Shown: piece after piece, positions 54,389 to 62,220 of the stretch
How the letters are laid out: every line of letters starts with the position of its first letter
How positions within the stretch are numbered: the stretch's first letter is position 1
Source: Halovenus aranensis
Lineage (GTDB): Archaea; Halobacteriota; Halobacteria; Halobacteriales; Haloarculaceae
DNA length: 64,000 nucleotides
NCBI RefSeq assembly: GCF_900100385.1
Contig: NZ_FNFC01000004.1
Location: 175,665-239,664 of the forward strand
Direction: 5' to 3'
The notes under the pieces: generated by a model
Database searches by the model: none
The model's input: the letters and a program-made list of their open reading frames with translations, nothing else
Told to the model about the DNA's origin: nothing
Translations under genes and position numbers: made by a program

Positions 54389-55570
54389 ATGGGAATTGAG
54401 TACGCGAGATCTGAGGAAGAAGCCAAAGCAATCGCTGACTTCCTTTCTGAATACTTCCCTGAGCGGTATCAAGAGGAAAGACAAGTTACCCTTGGTCAAA
54501 GTCAGGTAGATGACAACGAAATCACTCCACAGGAGCAGGAAGAGATTGACTCTTTTGTGGAACAGACTGATGAAGAATTCCGGAGTTCAAAGGGGGCATT
54601 GGGAGTTGCAATAGACTTTCTCATGGTCGCCGAGCAACTGTCCCGGGACGACGAACATCTCGGTGGATTTCAGCCAGACATAGATCGGCAGACACTATTC
54701 CAGTGGTACGACAATGCCGCAAAAACTAGTTTGACTCTAAAATTCAGCGGTACGAGATACTCTATCCGGTCGGTTCATAACGAGGTGATTGATCTCTTCC
54801 GAGAGGATTTGAAGCGCACGAACTTTCCCAGCTCGCCAGGTCACCATACCGGAGAGTGGGAGCGATACGACGATTTGCTGGAGGCGAGTTTCCGACTCTC
54901 AACCGAGGGTCGATACGAAACTGTGCAGCGGCTGTTTAACCTTGGATTGGTCAGACTCGCCGCTCAGAAGTTCGAGACCAGGGAGCCGCCGTTTCCGGAC
55001 CCATTGAAGGAGGTTCTGTTAAATTACCCACGGAGCCATCCTGACGAGGAGGGTGGGCTAACCTACCAGAGTCTTGCATACGGATACGCCAAAACGAGAT
55101 GGTCCCATCTGTCACTGGAGGCAAGTAAGGTACGTACAGGCTCCTCTCGTCAGAATCGCTTCGGGGATATTGACGGCTACTACGGTCCGGACCTGATGGT
55201 CTCGGTTGAGGTGAAGGATCTAGTTATCGACGAGACGAACGTCAACAGCGAACTCGGTATGATGATGGATCTTGCTGAACGGACAAACGTGGTCGTCGTT
55301 GCAATGTGTAGGAGGGTTAGTAGTGGTGCTACCGAGGTTCTGGAAGCGTCGGGAGTGAACGTCATTACTGATTCGGACATCGAGTCCGAGCTTGATTACT
55401 GGGATTACCACAAGCAGAACAGAGCTATTCAAGGAATGGTCCATTTCCTAGGTAGTATTGAAGAAGATCCGGCGGCAGTACAACGACTGCTTCGGTTTAT
55501 AGAAGAGATCGACCCACGAAACAAAGCGTTGGCTCACTTACCTGGAACTCCTGAAAACGAGACTGAATAA
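54389..55570 (+). CDS. Probable type II restriction endonuclease (possibly SacI-like)
   Basis: A 393-residue protein. A PD-(D/E)XK core is seen near residues 262-280: FGDIDGYYGPDLMVSVEVKD, where the Asp, Glu and Lys fit the metal-binding set. The rest is helical with no other domain. Its place, divergent from an m5C methyltransferase in an accessory region, strongly suggests the cognate restriction enzyme. Similarity to the SacI endonuclease family is a memory-based guess; the recognition site is not predictable here. Confidence 0.7.
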   Translation: MGIEYARSEEEAKAIADFLSEYFPERYQEERQVTLGQSQVDDNEITPQEQEEIDSFVEQTDEEFRSSKGALGVAIDFLMVAEQLSRDDEHLGGFQPDIDRQTLFQWYDNAAKTSLTLKFSGTRYSIRSVHNEVIDLFREDLKRTNFPSSPGHHTGEWERYDDLLEASFRLSTEGRYETVQRLFNLGLVRLAAQKFETREPPFPDPLKEVLLNYPRSHPDEEGGLTYQSLAYGYAKTRWSHLSLEASKVRTGSSRQNRFGDIDGYYGPDLMVSVEVKDLVIDETNVNSELGMMMDLAERTNVVVVAMCRRVSSGATEVLEASGVNVITDSDIESELDYWDYHKQNRAIQGMVHFLGSIEEDPAAVQRLLRFIEEIDPRNKALAHLPGTPENETE

Positions 55571-55682
55571 CAAGAATAATCGAGAGGATATGTTTCCCGA
55601 CTTTGTATACGAGATTGAAGCAATCAAGTAATCCGGAAACATTCAATAACCAGCGCGAAATAGAGACGGTAGACCACATCAT

Positions 55683-56192
55683 ATGCCTCCGATTGATCAG
55701 ATTGATAGACGAACTGATGTGGTATTCCTTCTCTTTCTATACGCAGAAAGCATTGAAGGAGTTACAAAACTTCAAAAACTACTGTTCCTGGTTGAAAAGG
55801 AAAGCGAATTTTTCCAAGAATACAAAGAAGAAGTGGAATTTGAGTTTGCACCTTATCGAATGGGACCCTTTTCTGAGCACGTATATGAGGAATTGGAATT
55901 CCTCCTCTCGCTCAATGCAATCGAAAGCGAGCCAATGTCTGAGAGCCCTCCAGAGCTTTTGAAATCCGATTTATCTCACAAGCGGTTTACTATAACAGCG
56001 AAGGGGCAGAAAATCGCAAGGGAACTTGAATCACAGCTGGAACCAGAGTACCAAGAAGAATTCCAGCAGATCGCGCAAAGGTACAATCAACTACCCCTTC
56101 GTCAACTGCTTGAATATGTCTATACAGAGTATCCGGATTATGCTGCCGAATCAGAAATACTAGAGGACCTAGAAATAGACCTTTCGGTATAA
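55683..56192 (+). CDS. YwgA/Panacea(DUF4065)-like protein
   Basis: A 169-residue protein with the pattern GVTKLQKLLFLVEKE followed by FAPYRMGPFSEHVYEELEF. The KLQKLLF...F..Y.xGPFS signature is that of the YwgA/SocA/Panacea group, which includes antitoxin-like and regulatory domains in defence loci. It is the first gene of a tight plus-strand unit; the next ATG is 8 bp after its stop. A role as a regulator or immunity partner is inference. Confidence 0.62.
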   Translation: MPPIDQIDRRTDVVFLLFLYAESIEGVTKLQKLLFLVEKESEFFQEYKEEVEFEFAPYRMGPFSEHVYEELEFLLSLNAIESEPMSESPPELLKSDLSHKRFTITAKGQKIARELESQLEPEYQEEFQQIAQRYNQLPLRQLLEYVYTEYPDYAAESEILEDLEIDLSV

Positions 56193-56199
56193 CACAAAA

Positions 56200-56697
56200 A
56201 TGAGCAAAACAAATCCACTCTCGGCAAGGCAACAATACACAAAACGCTGGCAAGACGTTCTCGATCAAGAGGATTCCTATTATACTCCTGAGAAGTATCA
56301 ACTGGGAATTGTCGCCGATTACTTAAAGAACAATCAAGTGACATACACAACAGAGGGCGAGATATTTTGTTATCCAATAGATATTTTGGGAGTGAAACGA
56401 GGGACAACAATAGCAATTGAACTGAAGTCACGAGATATAAAACGGGGCGTTGAACAAGCTCAACGTAACAGCGATTTCGTAGATTACTCATTTCTCTCAA
56501 TTTGGAATGATCGAGTTTCTGATGAACTAATATCCGAGATAGAAGACCTAAACATCGGTCTTATTGGTATCGAGGAAGATGTCACTGTTTATTCGGGTCC
56601 TGAAAATAGTGGTCAAGAATTATGTAAGAGGAGCAGTGTAATTGAAACGATATTGGACGATGTTCGAAGCGACACTCCGCTACAACAGCAACAGTGA
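56200..56697 (+). CDS. PD-(D/E)XK nuclease-like protein
   Basis: A 165-residue protein. The strand-turn-strand YPIDILGVKRGTTIAIELKS supplies Asp, Glu and Lys of a PD-(D/E)XK core, followed by RDIKRGVEQAQRNSDFVDYS, the helix often seen after the active site of Mrr/HJC-like nucleases. No other domain is present, so it probably acts with its neighbours. Its 3' end overlaps the next gene. Confidence 0.65.
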   Translation: MSKTNPLSARQQYTKRWQDVLDQEDSYYTPEKYQLGIVADYLKNNQVTYTTEGEIFCYPIDILGVKRGTTIAIELKSRDIKRGVEQAQRNSDFVDYSFLSIWNDRVSDELISEIEDLNIGLIGIEEDVTVYSGPENSGQELCKRSSVIETILDDVRSDTPLQQQQ

Positions 56698-57937
56698 CAA
56701 GCAGTCAATCAATACCTCGTTAGAATACATCGACTCGCTCATCATTCCCGGCCGAATGATCGCGGCTAACTCAAAAGCAATTCCCTCTAACCTCAAAAAT
56801 TATCGTGATGAGGCCGATGTGGGTTATTATATTGAACCGTCAGTTGCCGATTTCCGTGTTGGTGATGATTTTACCGATGATGCTGGACGGGTTCGAACTT
56901 GGCACTCGAAATATATTCAGCAAGTCGATGAACGACTGGCTGACCTGCTAGAGGAGCGGGAAAATATCGATCCTGCAGACCTACTTGAGGAGGACGTTCG
57001 GAGGATAACCTCATCGTCTGTGGAATTTCAGGAAAAATTTGTTCCAGGGCGTATCCAAGAGGAAGCGGGCAAATACGACACGATCGAGAACGTTGAATCA
57101 TACCAGCCGGAGGCAGTCATCCCATGGTACAATAAGATTCGACGTGAAGCGGATTTTGAAGTCGGCGACACGATCATTGATGAGGCTAAGGACGCAGCTG
57201 AATTGCCAGTCAAGCCTTGTTTGTTTGTGACGAAGAGCTTGATTCGAGATCAACAGCGATCTGAGCAGCTTGTGGAACTGCTCACATCAAATGGTATCGA
57301 TCAGTGCTTCCTCTGGGTTGAGAACTTGGACAAACAAGCTACAGGGCAAGGCGAATATGAAGATCTTGCTCAGTTGGTAGTCAACTTGGCTGATGAAGAG
57401 ATATCGGCACATTTCTTCTACGGCGATTACTTTGCTACGCTGCTTTCTCATCTCGGTCTTGAAGGCACAGTCTATGGATCTATGTATGGTGAGGAAGAAA
57501 CTGAGCAACGGGAACAGCGTAGTGGTCAAGGCGTCATCACTCGGTACTACACTGACGCTGTCAAAGACTTTCTGAAGATTCCGGCGGCGGTCGACCTTCA
57601 GCAAAGAACTGATGCGATGATGTGTTTCTGCGACGTGTGTGATCGACAATTCGATAGCTGGCAGGATTTGGCTGAAATGGAGCAGGATGACGACGAGAAC
57701 ATTCAGGCACCGATGAAGAAGCATCATATTCGTGTCCGGTGGGATCAGATTCGTCGAGTCGAATCTGAGTCTCTTGAGGATACGATTGATCGGATCGAAT
57801 CCGACTATCAGGATTATGTCAGTGAATTCTTCCGGTCTAACCAGATTGCAGATTCAAAATCCTTAGATTATATTCCTAGGTGGGTGAATGCTGTTGAATC
57901 GGTCACCGACACTGATCACGAAAGGGCAGAAAAATAA
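56660..57937 (+). CDS. TGT/DpdA-like protein with CxCxxC zinc site
   Basis: A 425-residue protein (446-fewer start TTG at 56642 is also possible; the ATG giving MFEATLRYNSN was preferred, overlap 38 bp). Barrel-like strands are seen at KPCLFVTKSLI, IDQCFLWVENLD and SAHFFYGDYFATLLSHLGL. Near residue 325 comes CFCDVC and, about 27 residues on, KKHHIRV; a CxCxxC...H zinc site with this spacing is the hallmark of tRNA-guanine transglycosylases and their DNA-acting DpdA relatives. The Asp expected after the GLG segment is not evident (LEGTVYGSMY), so activity is uncertain. It is operonic with the nuclease-like gene. Confidence 0.6.
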   Translation: MFEATLRYNSNSDKQSINTSLEYIDSLIIPGRMIAANSKAIPSNLKNYRDEADVGYYIEPSVADFRVGDDFTDDAGRVRTWHSKYIQQVDERLADLLEERENIDPADLLEEDVRRITSSSVEFQEKFVPGRIQEEAGKYDTIENVESYQPEAVIPWYNKIRREADFEVGDTIIDEAKDAAELPVKPCLFVTKSLIRDQQRSEQLVELLTSNGIDQCFLWVENLDKQATGQGEYEDLAQLVVNLADEEISAHFFYGDYFATLLSHLGLEGTVYGSMYGEEETEQREQRSGQGVITRYYTDAVKDFLKIPAAVDLQQRTDAMMCFCDVCDRQFDSWQDLAEMEQDDDENIQAPMKKHHIRVRWDQIRRVESESLEDTIDRIESDYQDYVSEFFRSNQIADSKSLDYIPRWVNAVESVTDTDHERAEK

Positions 57938-58119
57938 AGATATCATAAATTATTTATTAAATTACTCTCTGAAGTTGGCTCCTTCGTTAATCCCGATAAA
58001 ATTAAGTTCTTTAATGAGGTTGACCAATCAGTCCTATATACCAATAAGCAGAGTAGTGGTTTCTTACTGTAATTAAATAAGGGACTGTTCACGCTGTTAG
58101 TAAATCTTTTTAGATATTA

Positions 58120-58743
58120 ATGCACATAATCGGTATGTTCCACTTTGTAAGAGATATCGCCAATGGGCTCGCTGAGGGTTTTTATAATGAGGCTGATAGT
58201 TCTAAGCTGAAAATCTACAGGACATCTATGCAGATACAGATTAAATTATTCGGAACACTCCTCGCTACCATGTTTTTATTTCGAATAGTCAATATCCTTG
58301 TTATATTGGCCACCGGCTCTGATCTGCCGATTGCTACTCACTTGCACGCTTCTTTTGGCATAAATCTCATATTTTTAGGAACACTACTAACACTATCAAT
58401 TACCGTCCTACCGAACCATTGGCAAAAAGACAACATACTGGCGGCGTACAGAAGTTCTACACACATCGGCGCCTTATTTATTATATCTGGTACGTTACAC
58501 CAAGTAGTGAACGAAAGTACAACCCCGAAGCAAGAAATTGTGGAGTTGTCACTAAGTTTTACGCTTCAGTCAATGGCAGGTGATAGCGTTATACTTGCTT
58601 TCACAGTTTTCCAGTTACTGATTGGTTATATCTGTATAATCTTAATTGCTGTAGCTGTACGTTCCTTTTTAAACTCAAGAGGGGATAGTGGACAATTTGT
58701 AGAAATAGAACATATAGAGTCACTTCCCAACTTCCAGGAATAG
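58120..58743 (+). CDS. Four-TM membrane protein of unknown function
   Basis: A 207-residue protein with TM helices at about residues 43-62, 77-97, 110-125 and 155-185 and a polar C-terminus. A second ATG five codons on (MFHFVRDIANG) is an equally good start. Base composition is strongly A/T-rich for this genome, so it is probably transferred. It has no recognised domain and stands alone; the 180 bases before it hold nothing I can support. Confidence 0.6.
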   Translation: MHIIGMFHFVRDIANGLAEGFYNEADSSKLKIYRTSMQIQIKLFGTLLATMFLFRIVNILVILATGSDLPIATHLHASFGINLIFLGTLLTLSITVLPNHWQKDNILAAYRSSTHIGALFIISGTLHQVVNESTTPKQEIVELSLSFTLQSMAGDSVILAFTVFQLLIGYICIILIAVAVRSFLNSRGDSGQFVEIEHIESLPNFQE

Positions 58744-58791
58744 GGCAATAGAAGTGGATAGAACAGGGCCTTAGATAAGACAGATCTGCCG

Positions 58792-58804
58792 TGTTGAATA
58801 GCGG
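58792..58804. repeat. Left arm of 13-bp inverted repeat
   Basis: TGTTGAATAGCGG, which pairs with 58896-58908. The two arms enclose 91 bases without a gene. Confidence 0.65.
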
Positions 58805-58895
58805 TCTCTGAGCCACGATGAGACGATACCGGTCTTGAGGCCACTAGCGTCAGCTGCTAACAAGACGACTCAAATCTCAACTCCTTCGGCCAGCC

Positions 58896-58908
58896 CCGCT
58901 ATTCAACA
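58896..58908. repeat. Right arm of 13-bp inverted repeat
   Basis: CCGCTATTCAACA, the inverted partner of 58792-58804. The nearby words GACAGATC and AGACAGATC outside both arms extend the similarity weakly, as in a small MITE or IS remnant. Confidence 0.65.
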
Positions 58909-58977
58909 GAGCAGACAGATCAAATCTACCCAAAATTCATTAACTGGCAAGATATCTATACATATAGAACCTAGTCG

Positions 58978-59187
58978 ATGGCCGAGGAATTCTTGAAAGC
59001 TGCCAGCACGTACAAGGTGTTTGGAAAGTCTATTCCAGGGCCCGTGCTCATAATTGGAATAGTTTCAACCCTTCCAGTACAGGAGATAGACATTAATACG
59101 GTACCCTCCTTTCTGAATTTAGCTGCATTTCTATGTTGGAGTACAAATACTATTAAGTTCGCAGAGCTCGCTCAACCGTCAGGATAG
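58978..59187 (+). CDS. Small two-TM protein, uncertain
   Basis: A 69-residue frame with hydrophobic segments GPVLIIGIVSTLP and FLNLAAFLCWSTNTI. Its 3' end overlaps the repressor-like pseudogene on the other strand by 35 bp. Support is limited to the clean frame and membrane pattern. Confidence 0.4.
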   Translation: MAEEFLKAASTYKVFGKSIPGPVLIIGIVSTLPVQEIDINTVPSFLNLAAFLCWSTNTIKFAELAQPSG

Positions 59188-59443
59188 GCTGATGTTCAGC
59201 ATCTAACTCTCCATCAAGATACAACAACCCCCACTGCGTAATCTCGTACATCCCACCATGTAGCGGAGCCACAAAACCTGCGTACACAAGACGCTCACAC
59301 CGCTCTCGAATCCGCCCTGAACTCGACTCAAAACCGCGCTCTCGCTCCATAATCCCTGGCGTCGACTAGCCGTTCTCTGCCAGATGCTCCAAAACGCGTT
59401 CGTCGACCTGTTCCATCCAGTAGGCGGACTTGCGGGGACACAT
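59153..59443 (-). pseudogene. PhiH1 repressor-like winged-helix gene with in-frame TAG
   Basis: The full frame reads MCPRKSAYWMEQVDERVLEH then LAENG, a TAG at 59368-59366, then STPGIMERERGFESSS to the end QPILTVERALRT. This matches the small winged-helix proteins related to the phage PhiH repressor, where a Trp (TGG) is usual at the stop position (ENGWSTP). One base change thus broke it. A 65-residue downstream piece could still be translated from MERERG but would lack the first helix. Confidence 0.7.
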
Positions 59444-59451
59444 TGTAGCTG

Positions 59452-59560
59452 TTAGACCGAGTTCTCGGACTCGCCGGCGGAGGGCTCGCTCTCGAAGGGT
59501 GACTCGATTTCGTCAGGGGCGTCTTCGGAGGTGTCGATCTCGCTCGGATCGTTCTACTGG
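59452..59560 (-). pseudogene. Remnant 3' end of a lost gene
   Basis: On the minus strand a 34-residue acidic end NDPSEIDTSEDAPDEIESPF then ESEPSAGESENSV stops at TAA, preceded in frame by a TAG and no start codon. It looks like the tail of a haloarchaeal accessory protein directly upstream of the repressor-like gene. Confidence 0.4.
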
Positions 59561-59654
59561 GCGTATACCAACATTACGTTGCTCTCTAGAGAGTATCGAA
59601 ACAGTATCGATCAGTTGCCTATCTTTTTGAAGGTCTGCTGTGTACCTGGGTTCA

Positions 59655-60386
59655 ATGACGGTCTCTCAGTCATCTGACCCTCCACAAACGCAGGAAGTCG
59701 ATCTCTCTAAAGAGTTATCCGTCTATGCTGCAATTGCTGGTCTCACTCTGTCACATGAATCTATCCCACTCCTAGGTTCGGAAAATCCGTTGGACGAAGG
59801 AATGATTCTTCTTTCAGTTGGTTTGACTATTGCAGTTGTGTTCGTCTACGTTGACGATCGATACGATACGGCTGGTTTCGGCTTAGCAGCTGCACGAACA
59901 TTGTCGACAATTCTGTTGATATATTTGATGAGCAATGGAGTAAGAGGAATTTCCAGAGCAGGCAATCTTGATCTCTCTGGGAACATTCAGAGCCTGGTCA
60001 CCTTTTTGTTCCTGGTGATTCTCTTTGCTCGACTATTGGTTCAAAGAGGGCTTTCAGGCAACATGCGTGATTACGAAGTGGGTCGACACTACGAAGAACA
60101 AAGCGATTGGACACTATTTGAAAAACTCAGAGCGATCAATCAAAAAGCGATTTTTGCCTCTCTCCCACTACTGATTGTAGCTCTGGCAAACTCGTTACAG
60201 TATCTCTTTCCCGTGGTTCTGGGATATTTTTCTGCTTGGTTAATGAGTCTGGTCCTCGGTGGTCTATTTTATCGATCTGCCTCTCTTGAGGATGTTGATG
60301 CCGGAACTGGGTACATTGTATTCGTCTGCCCGAGTTCGATTCTCATCTTTCTCGTTCTCTTCGCCGGTATTGATTTCGCTTGGTAA
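59655..60386 (+). CDS. Multi-TM membrane protein of unknown function
   Basis: A 243-residue protein that starts MTVSQSSDPPQTQ (a GTG five codons upstream is possible). About six TM helices: near residues 48-62, 75-92, 115-130, 165-185, 190-212 and 220-240. No motif is recognised. Codon use is mixed, with more A/T than the core genes. Confidence 0.62.
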   Translation: MTVSQSSDPPQTQEVDLSKELSVYAAIAGLTLSHESIPLLGSENPLDEGMILLSVGLTIAVVFVYVDDRYDTAGFGLAAARTLSTILLIYLMSNGVRGISRAGNLDLSGNIQSLVTFLFLVILFARLLVQRGLSGNMRDYEVGRHYEEQSDWTLFEKLRAINQKAIFASLPLLIVALANSLQYLFPVVLGYFSAWLMSLVLGGLFYRSASLEDVDAGTGYIVFVCPSSILIFLVLFAGIDFAW

Positions 60387-60456
60387 TGTGAGTTGTTACC
60401 CGGAACCCGGAAGCACCCCAGTTAGATTCTTTCTGGGTCCGCCCCTCGTCGAGAGT

Positions 60457-60660
60457 ATGGCTTCGACAGAAGAGCACTCGATCGTCGATGAGCACACAAC
60501 ACAACCCGTTCGGACGCTCATTGAGTTGCGCCAGCGTGACGATGGCACTTGGGTCGCATCACAGATGGATGTCGACGTAGAGGGGACCGGCGAGACCGGG
60601 GCGCTCGCTGCGATGGACTACTGTCGGTGGATGGCAGCGGGAGAGTATTTCGACGAGTAG
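60457..60660 (+). CDS. HicB-like small protein
   Basis: A 67-residue protein. The stretch TLIELRQRDDGTWVASQMDV then EGTGETGALAAMDYCRW resembles the HicB partial RNase H-like fold (strand, G-x-W-x-A, then Thr-x-Glu-x-Ala helix). No HicA partner is adjacent, so it may be a solitary HicB-type protein, common in haloarchaea. Confidence 0.6.
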   Translation: MASTEEHSIVDEHTTQPVRTLIELRQRDDGTWVASQMDVDVEGTGETGALAAMDYCRWMAAGEYFDE

Positions 60661-60667
60661 TTGTGTG

Positions 60668-61813
60668 TTAGAATTGCTCTCGGTTGCCGAGAATGTAGCC
60701 CAAGAGGACGATCATGAGAGTTCCGAGGAAGGTCTCGATCATGACGATAATCTGTGTCGCAGCGTCTGTGAGGTCTGTCGGAGGTGGAGCTGCGGTGAAG
60801 GCGATAACGCTGTAGAACATGTTGTTCAGGAACGTCTCTTTGACGCCGGCGATGTTGTACCATGTCGTCGCTCCGAGAAAAATAAGCAGCATCCAACCCA
60901 GAAGTGGCGACATACGAACACCGTAGCCAGTGGTCCATCGAGAAATTAGGGAGCCGAGATACGTGCGATTCAACCGGCCACTCTCTGCCTTTTCTTCGAG
61001 ACGACGAGCGCGGCGCTCTCTGACGTGCATATCGCGTGCCTTTCCGACGAGACCGTGGTCTGCAAAAATGGTTTTGAGGTTGTGGTAGGCGCGTGCAGTT
61101 GCATCCCAGTTTTCTGATTCTCCATTGTCTCCTTCATAGAGTTGTTTCACTGTCGTTGTGGAGTTCGCTTTGTTGCTTTCGAAACTTGCTTCGCTGAGTT
61201 CAGCGTCGGTGAGTGTGGCATGCCGGAAGTCAGCACTGTCGAGGTTGGTATGTTGACAGTCGGCACGGCGGAAGTCAGCATACCGAAAGTCGGTATCTTG
61301 GCACTCAGCATACCAGAGGTCGGCGTCAATAAGGTCGGCGTGTCGGAGATTTGCGTCTTTGATCTTGGCATTTTGGAGGGTGGCGTTGGTGAAATCGACA
61401 GTCCAGAGGTTAGCTTTGGTGAGGTTTGCCTTCATGAGGTCGGCTTCGGTGAGGTCAGCACCGGCGAGGTTAGCGTCGGTAAGGTTGGCATCGATGAGGT
61501 CGGCATCTCGAAGTGCTGTCTGCTGGAGGTCAAGAGTACCACTCAGATTTGTACCAACAAGATTCGAGCCATCGAGCAATTCTGTATAGGGGGAATTGAG
61601 GAAGCGGGTCTCCGATGGAGCAAGGTTGCGTTTGAGCATCTCAACGGACTGCTCATCCACTTCATTGGTATCCGCATGCCAGATACACTCCCCAACCTCC
61701 GTAGAAACCACCTCCCGATAGCAACAATTCTGGTGGAACGCATCATCTTCTTCGTCGGCATCGTAACCCTCCGGCCACGTGTATCCACAACGATTATCCG
61801 GTGGCTCGTTCAT
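60668..61813 (-). CDS. Pentapeptide-repeat protein with C-terminal two-TM channel-like domain
   Basis: A 381-residue protein. The first 55 residues hold several Cys (CGYTW, NCCYREVV, GECIWHA). Pentapeptide repeats of the A(D/N)Lxx type run at about residues 85-215 (ADLIDANLTDANLAGADLTE and on), forming a right-handed beta-helix. A linker with many Arg/Glu follows, then two TM helices (MSPLLGWMLLIFLGATTWYN and IIVMIETFLGTLMIVLLGYI) around a pore-like loop (NMFYSVIAFTAAPPP), like ion-channel modules without a clear GYG filter. Its ligand or role is unknown. Confidence 0.78.
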   Translation of the reverse strand: MNEPPDNRCGYTWPEGYDADEEDDAFHQNCCYREVVSTEVGECIWHADTNEVDEQSVEMLKRNLAPSETRFLNSPYTELLDGSNLVGTNLSGTLDLQQTALRDADLIDANLTDANLAGADLTEADLMKANLTKANLWTVDFTNATLQNAKIKDANLRHADLIDADLWYAECQDTDFRYADFRRADCQHTNLDSADFRHATLTDAELSEASFESNKANSTTTVKQLYEGDNGESENWDATARAYHNLKTIFADHGLVGKARDMHVRERRARRLEEKAESGRLNRTYLGSLISRWTTGYGVRMSPLLGWMLLIFLGATTWYNIAGVKETFLNNMFYSVIAFTAAPPPTDLTDAATQIIVMIETFLGTLMIVLLGYILGNREQF

Positions 61814-61826
61814 ACCTGCTGGTGAC

Positions 61827-62060
61827 TCAAGCGAGTGGTATTAATCCATTGCTGACACCCTCCCGCATGCGGGGTGGGGTTACACTCGTCGCATTCGCCT
61901 CGGTGGCGTGACCCGCGCCGCAGCTCGGACACTTGAGTTTGTCAACCCGTCGGTCGGGATGGCTTGGGCGGAACTCCGCATCTACCGGGTCCGTACCTTT
62001 CGAGCGGAAGCCACAGTCGGGACAACGGTACGTCTGCAAGGTTTCGAGGCGCTCGACCAT
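61827..62060 (-). CDS. Small zinc-ribbon protein, uncertain
   Basis: A 77-residue frame with YRCPDCGFRSKG and LKCPSCGAGHAT, a complete Cys4 ribbon. Its C-terminal part runs through the GCATGC palindrome at 61856. It could be an intact small protein or the leftover of a larger gene; no family is recognised. Confidence 0.5.
   Translation of the reverse strand: MVERLETLQTYRCPDCGFRSKGTDPVDAEFRPSHPDRRVDKLKCPSCGAGHATEANATSVTPPRMREGVSNGLIPLA
61856..61880. repeat. GCATGC-centred palindromic repeat, diverged copy 4
   Basis: ACACCCTCCCGCATGCGGGG then TGGGGTT: the same GCATGC core and C/G runs, in inverted orientation relative to copies 1 and 3 (a run of G to the right, ending GGTTA). Confidence 0.6.
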
Positions 62061-62220
62061 GCCCGTGGGTGGCTCGGGATTGGGTATAAACCGTGGTATT
62101 GGGACGGATTCGTGTGCAAGATAGAACGCACGTATCGGCTTTAATCGAGACAGCAGTGTATCGTTCCCAAGGACCGCTTTACCGTAACCCAGGCACTAAC
62201 AGGTAGTATAAGACGAAAAG

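Noticed and set aside
61827..62060. Zinc-ribbon frame as the C-terminal end of a TnpB transposon protein
   Set aside because: The spacing between the two Cys pairs (about 27 residues) and the residues around them do not fit TnpB, and no upstream TnpB sequence is present.
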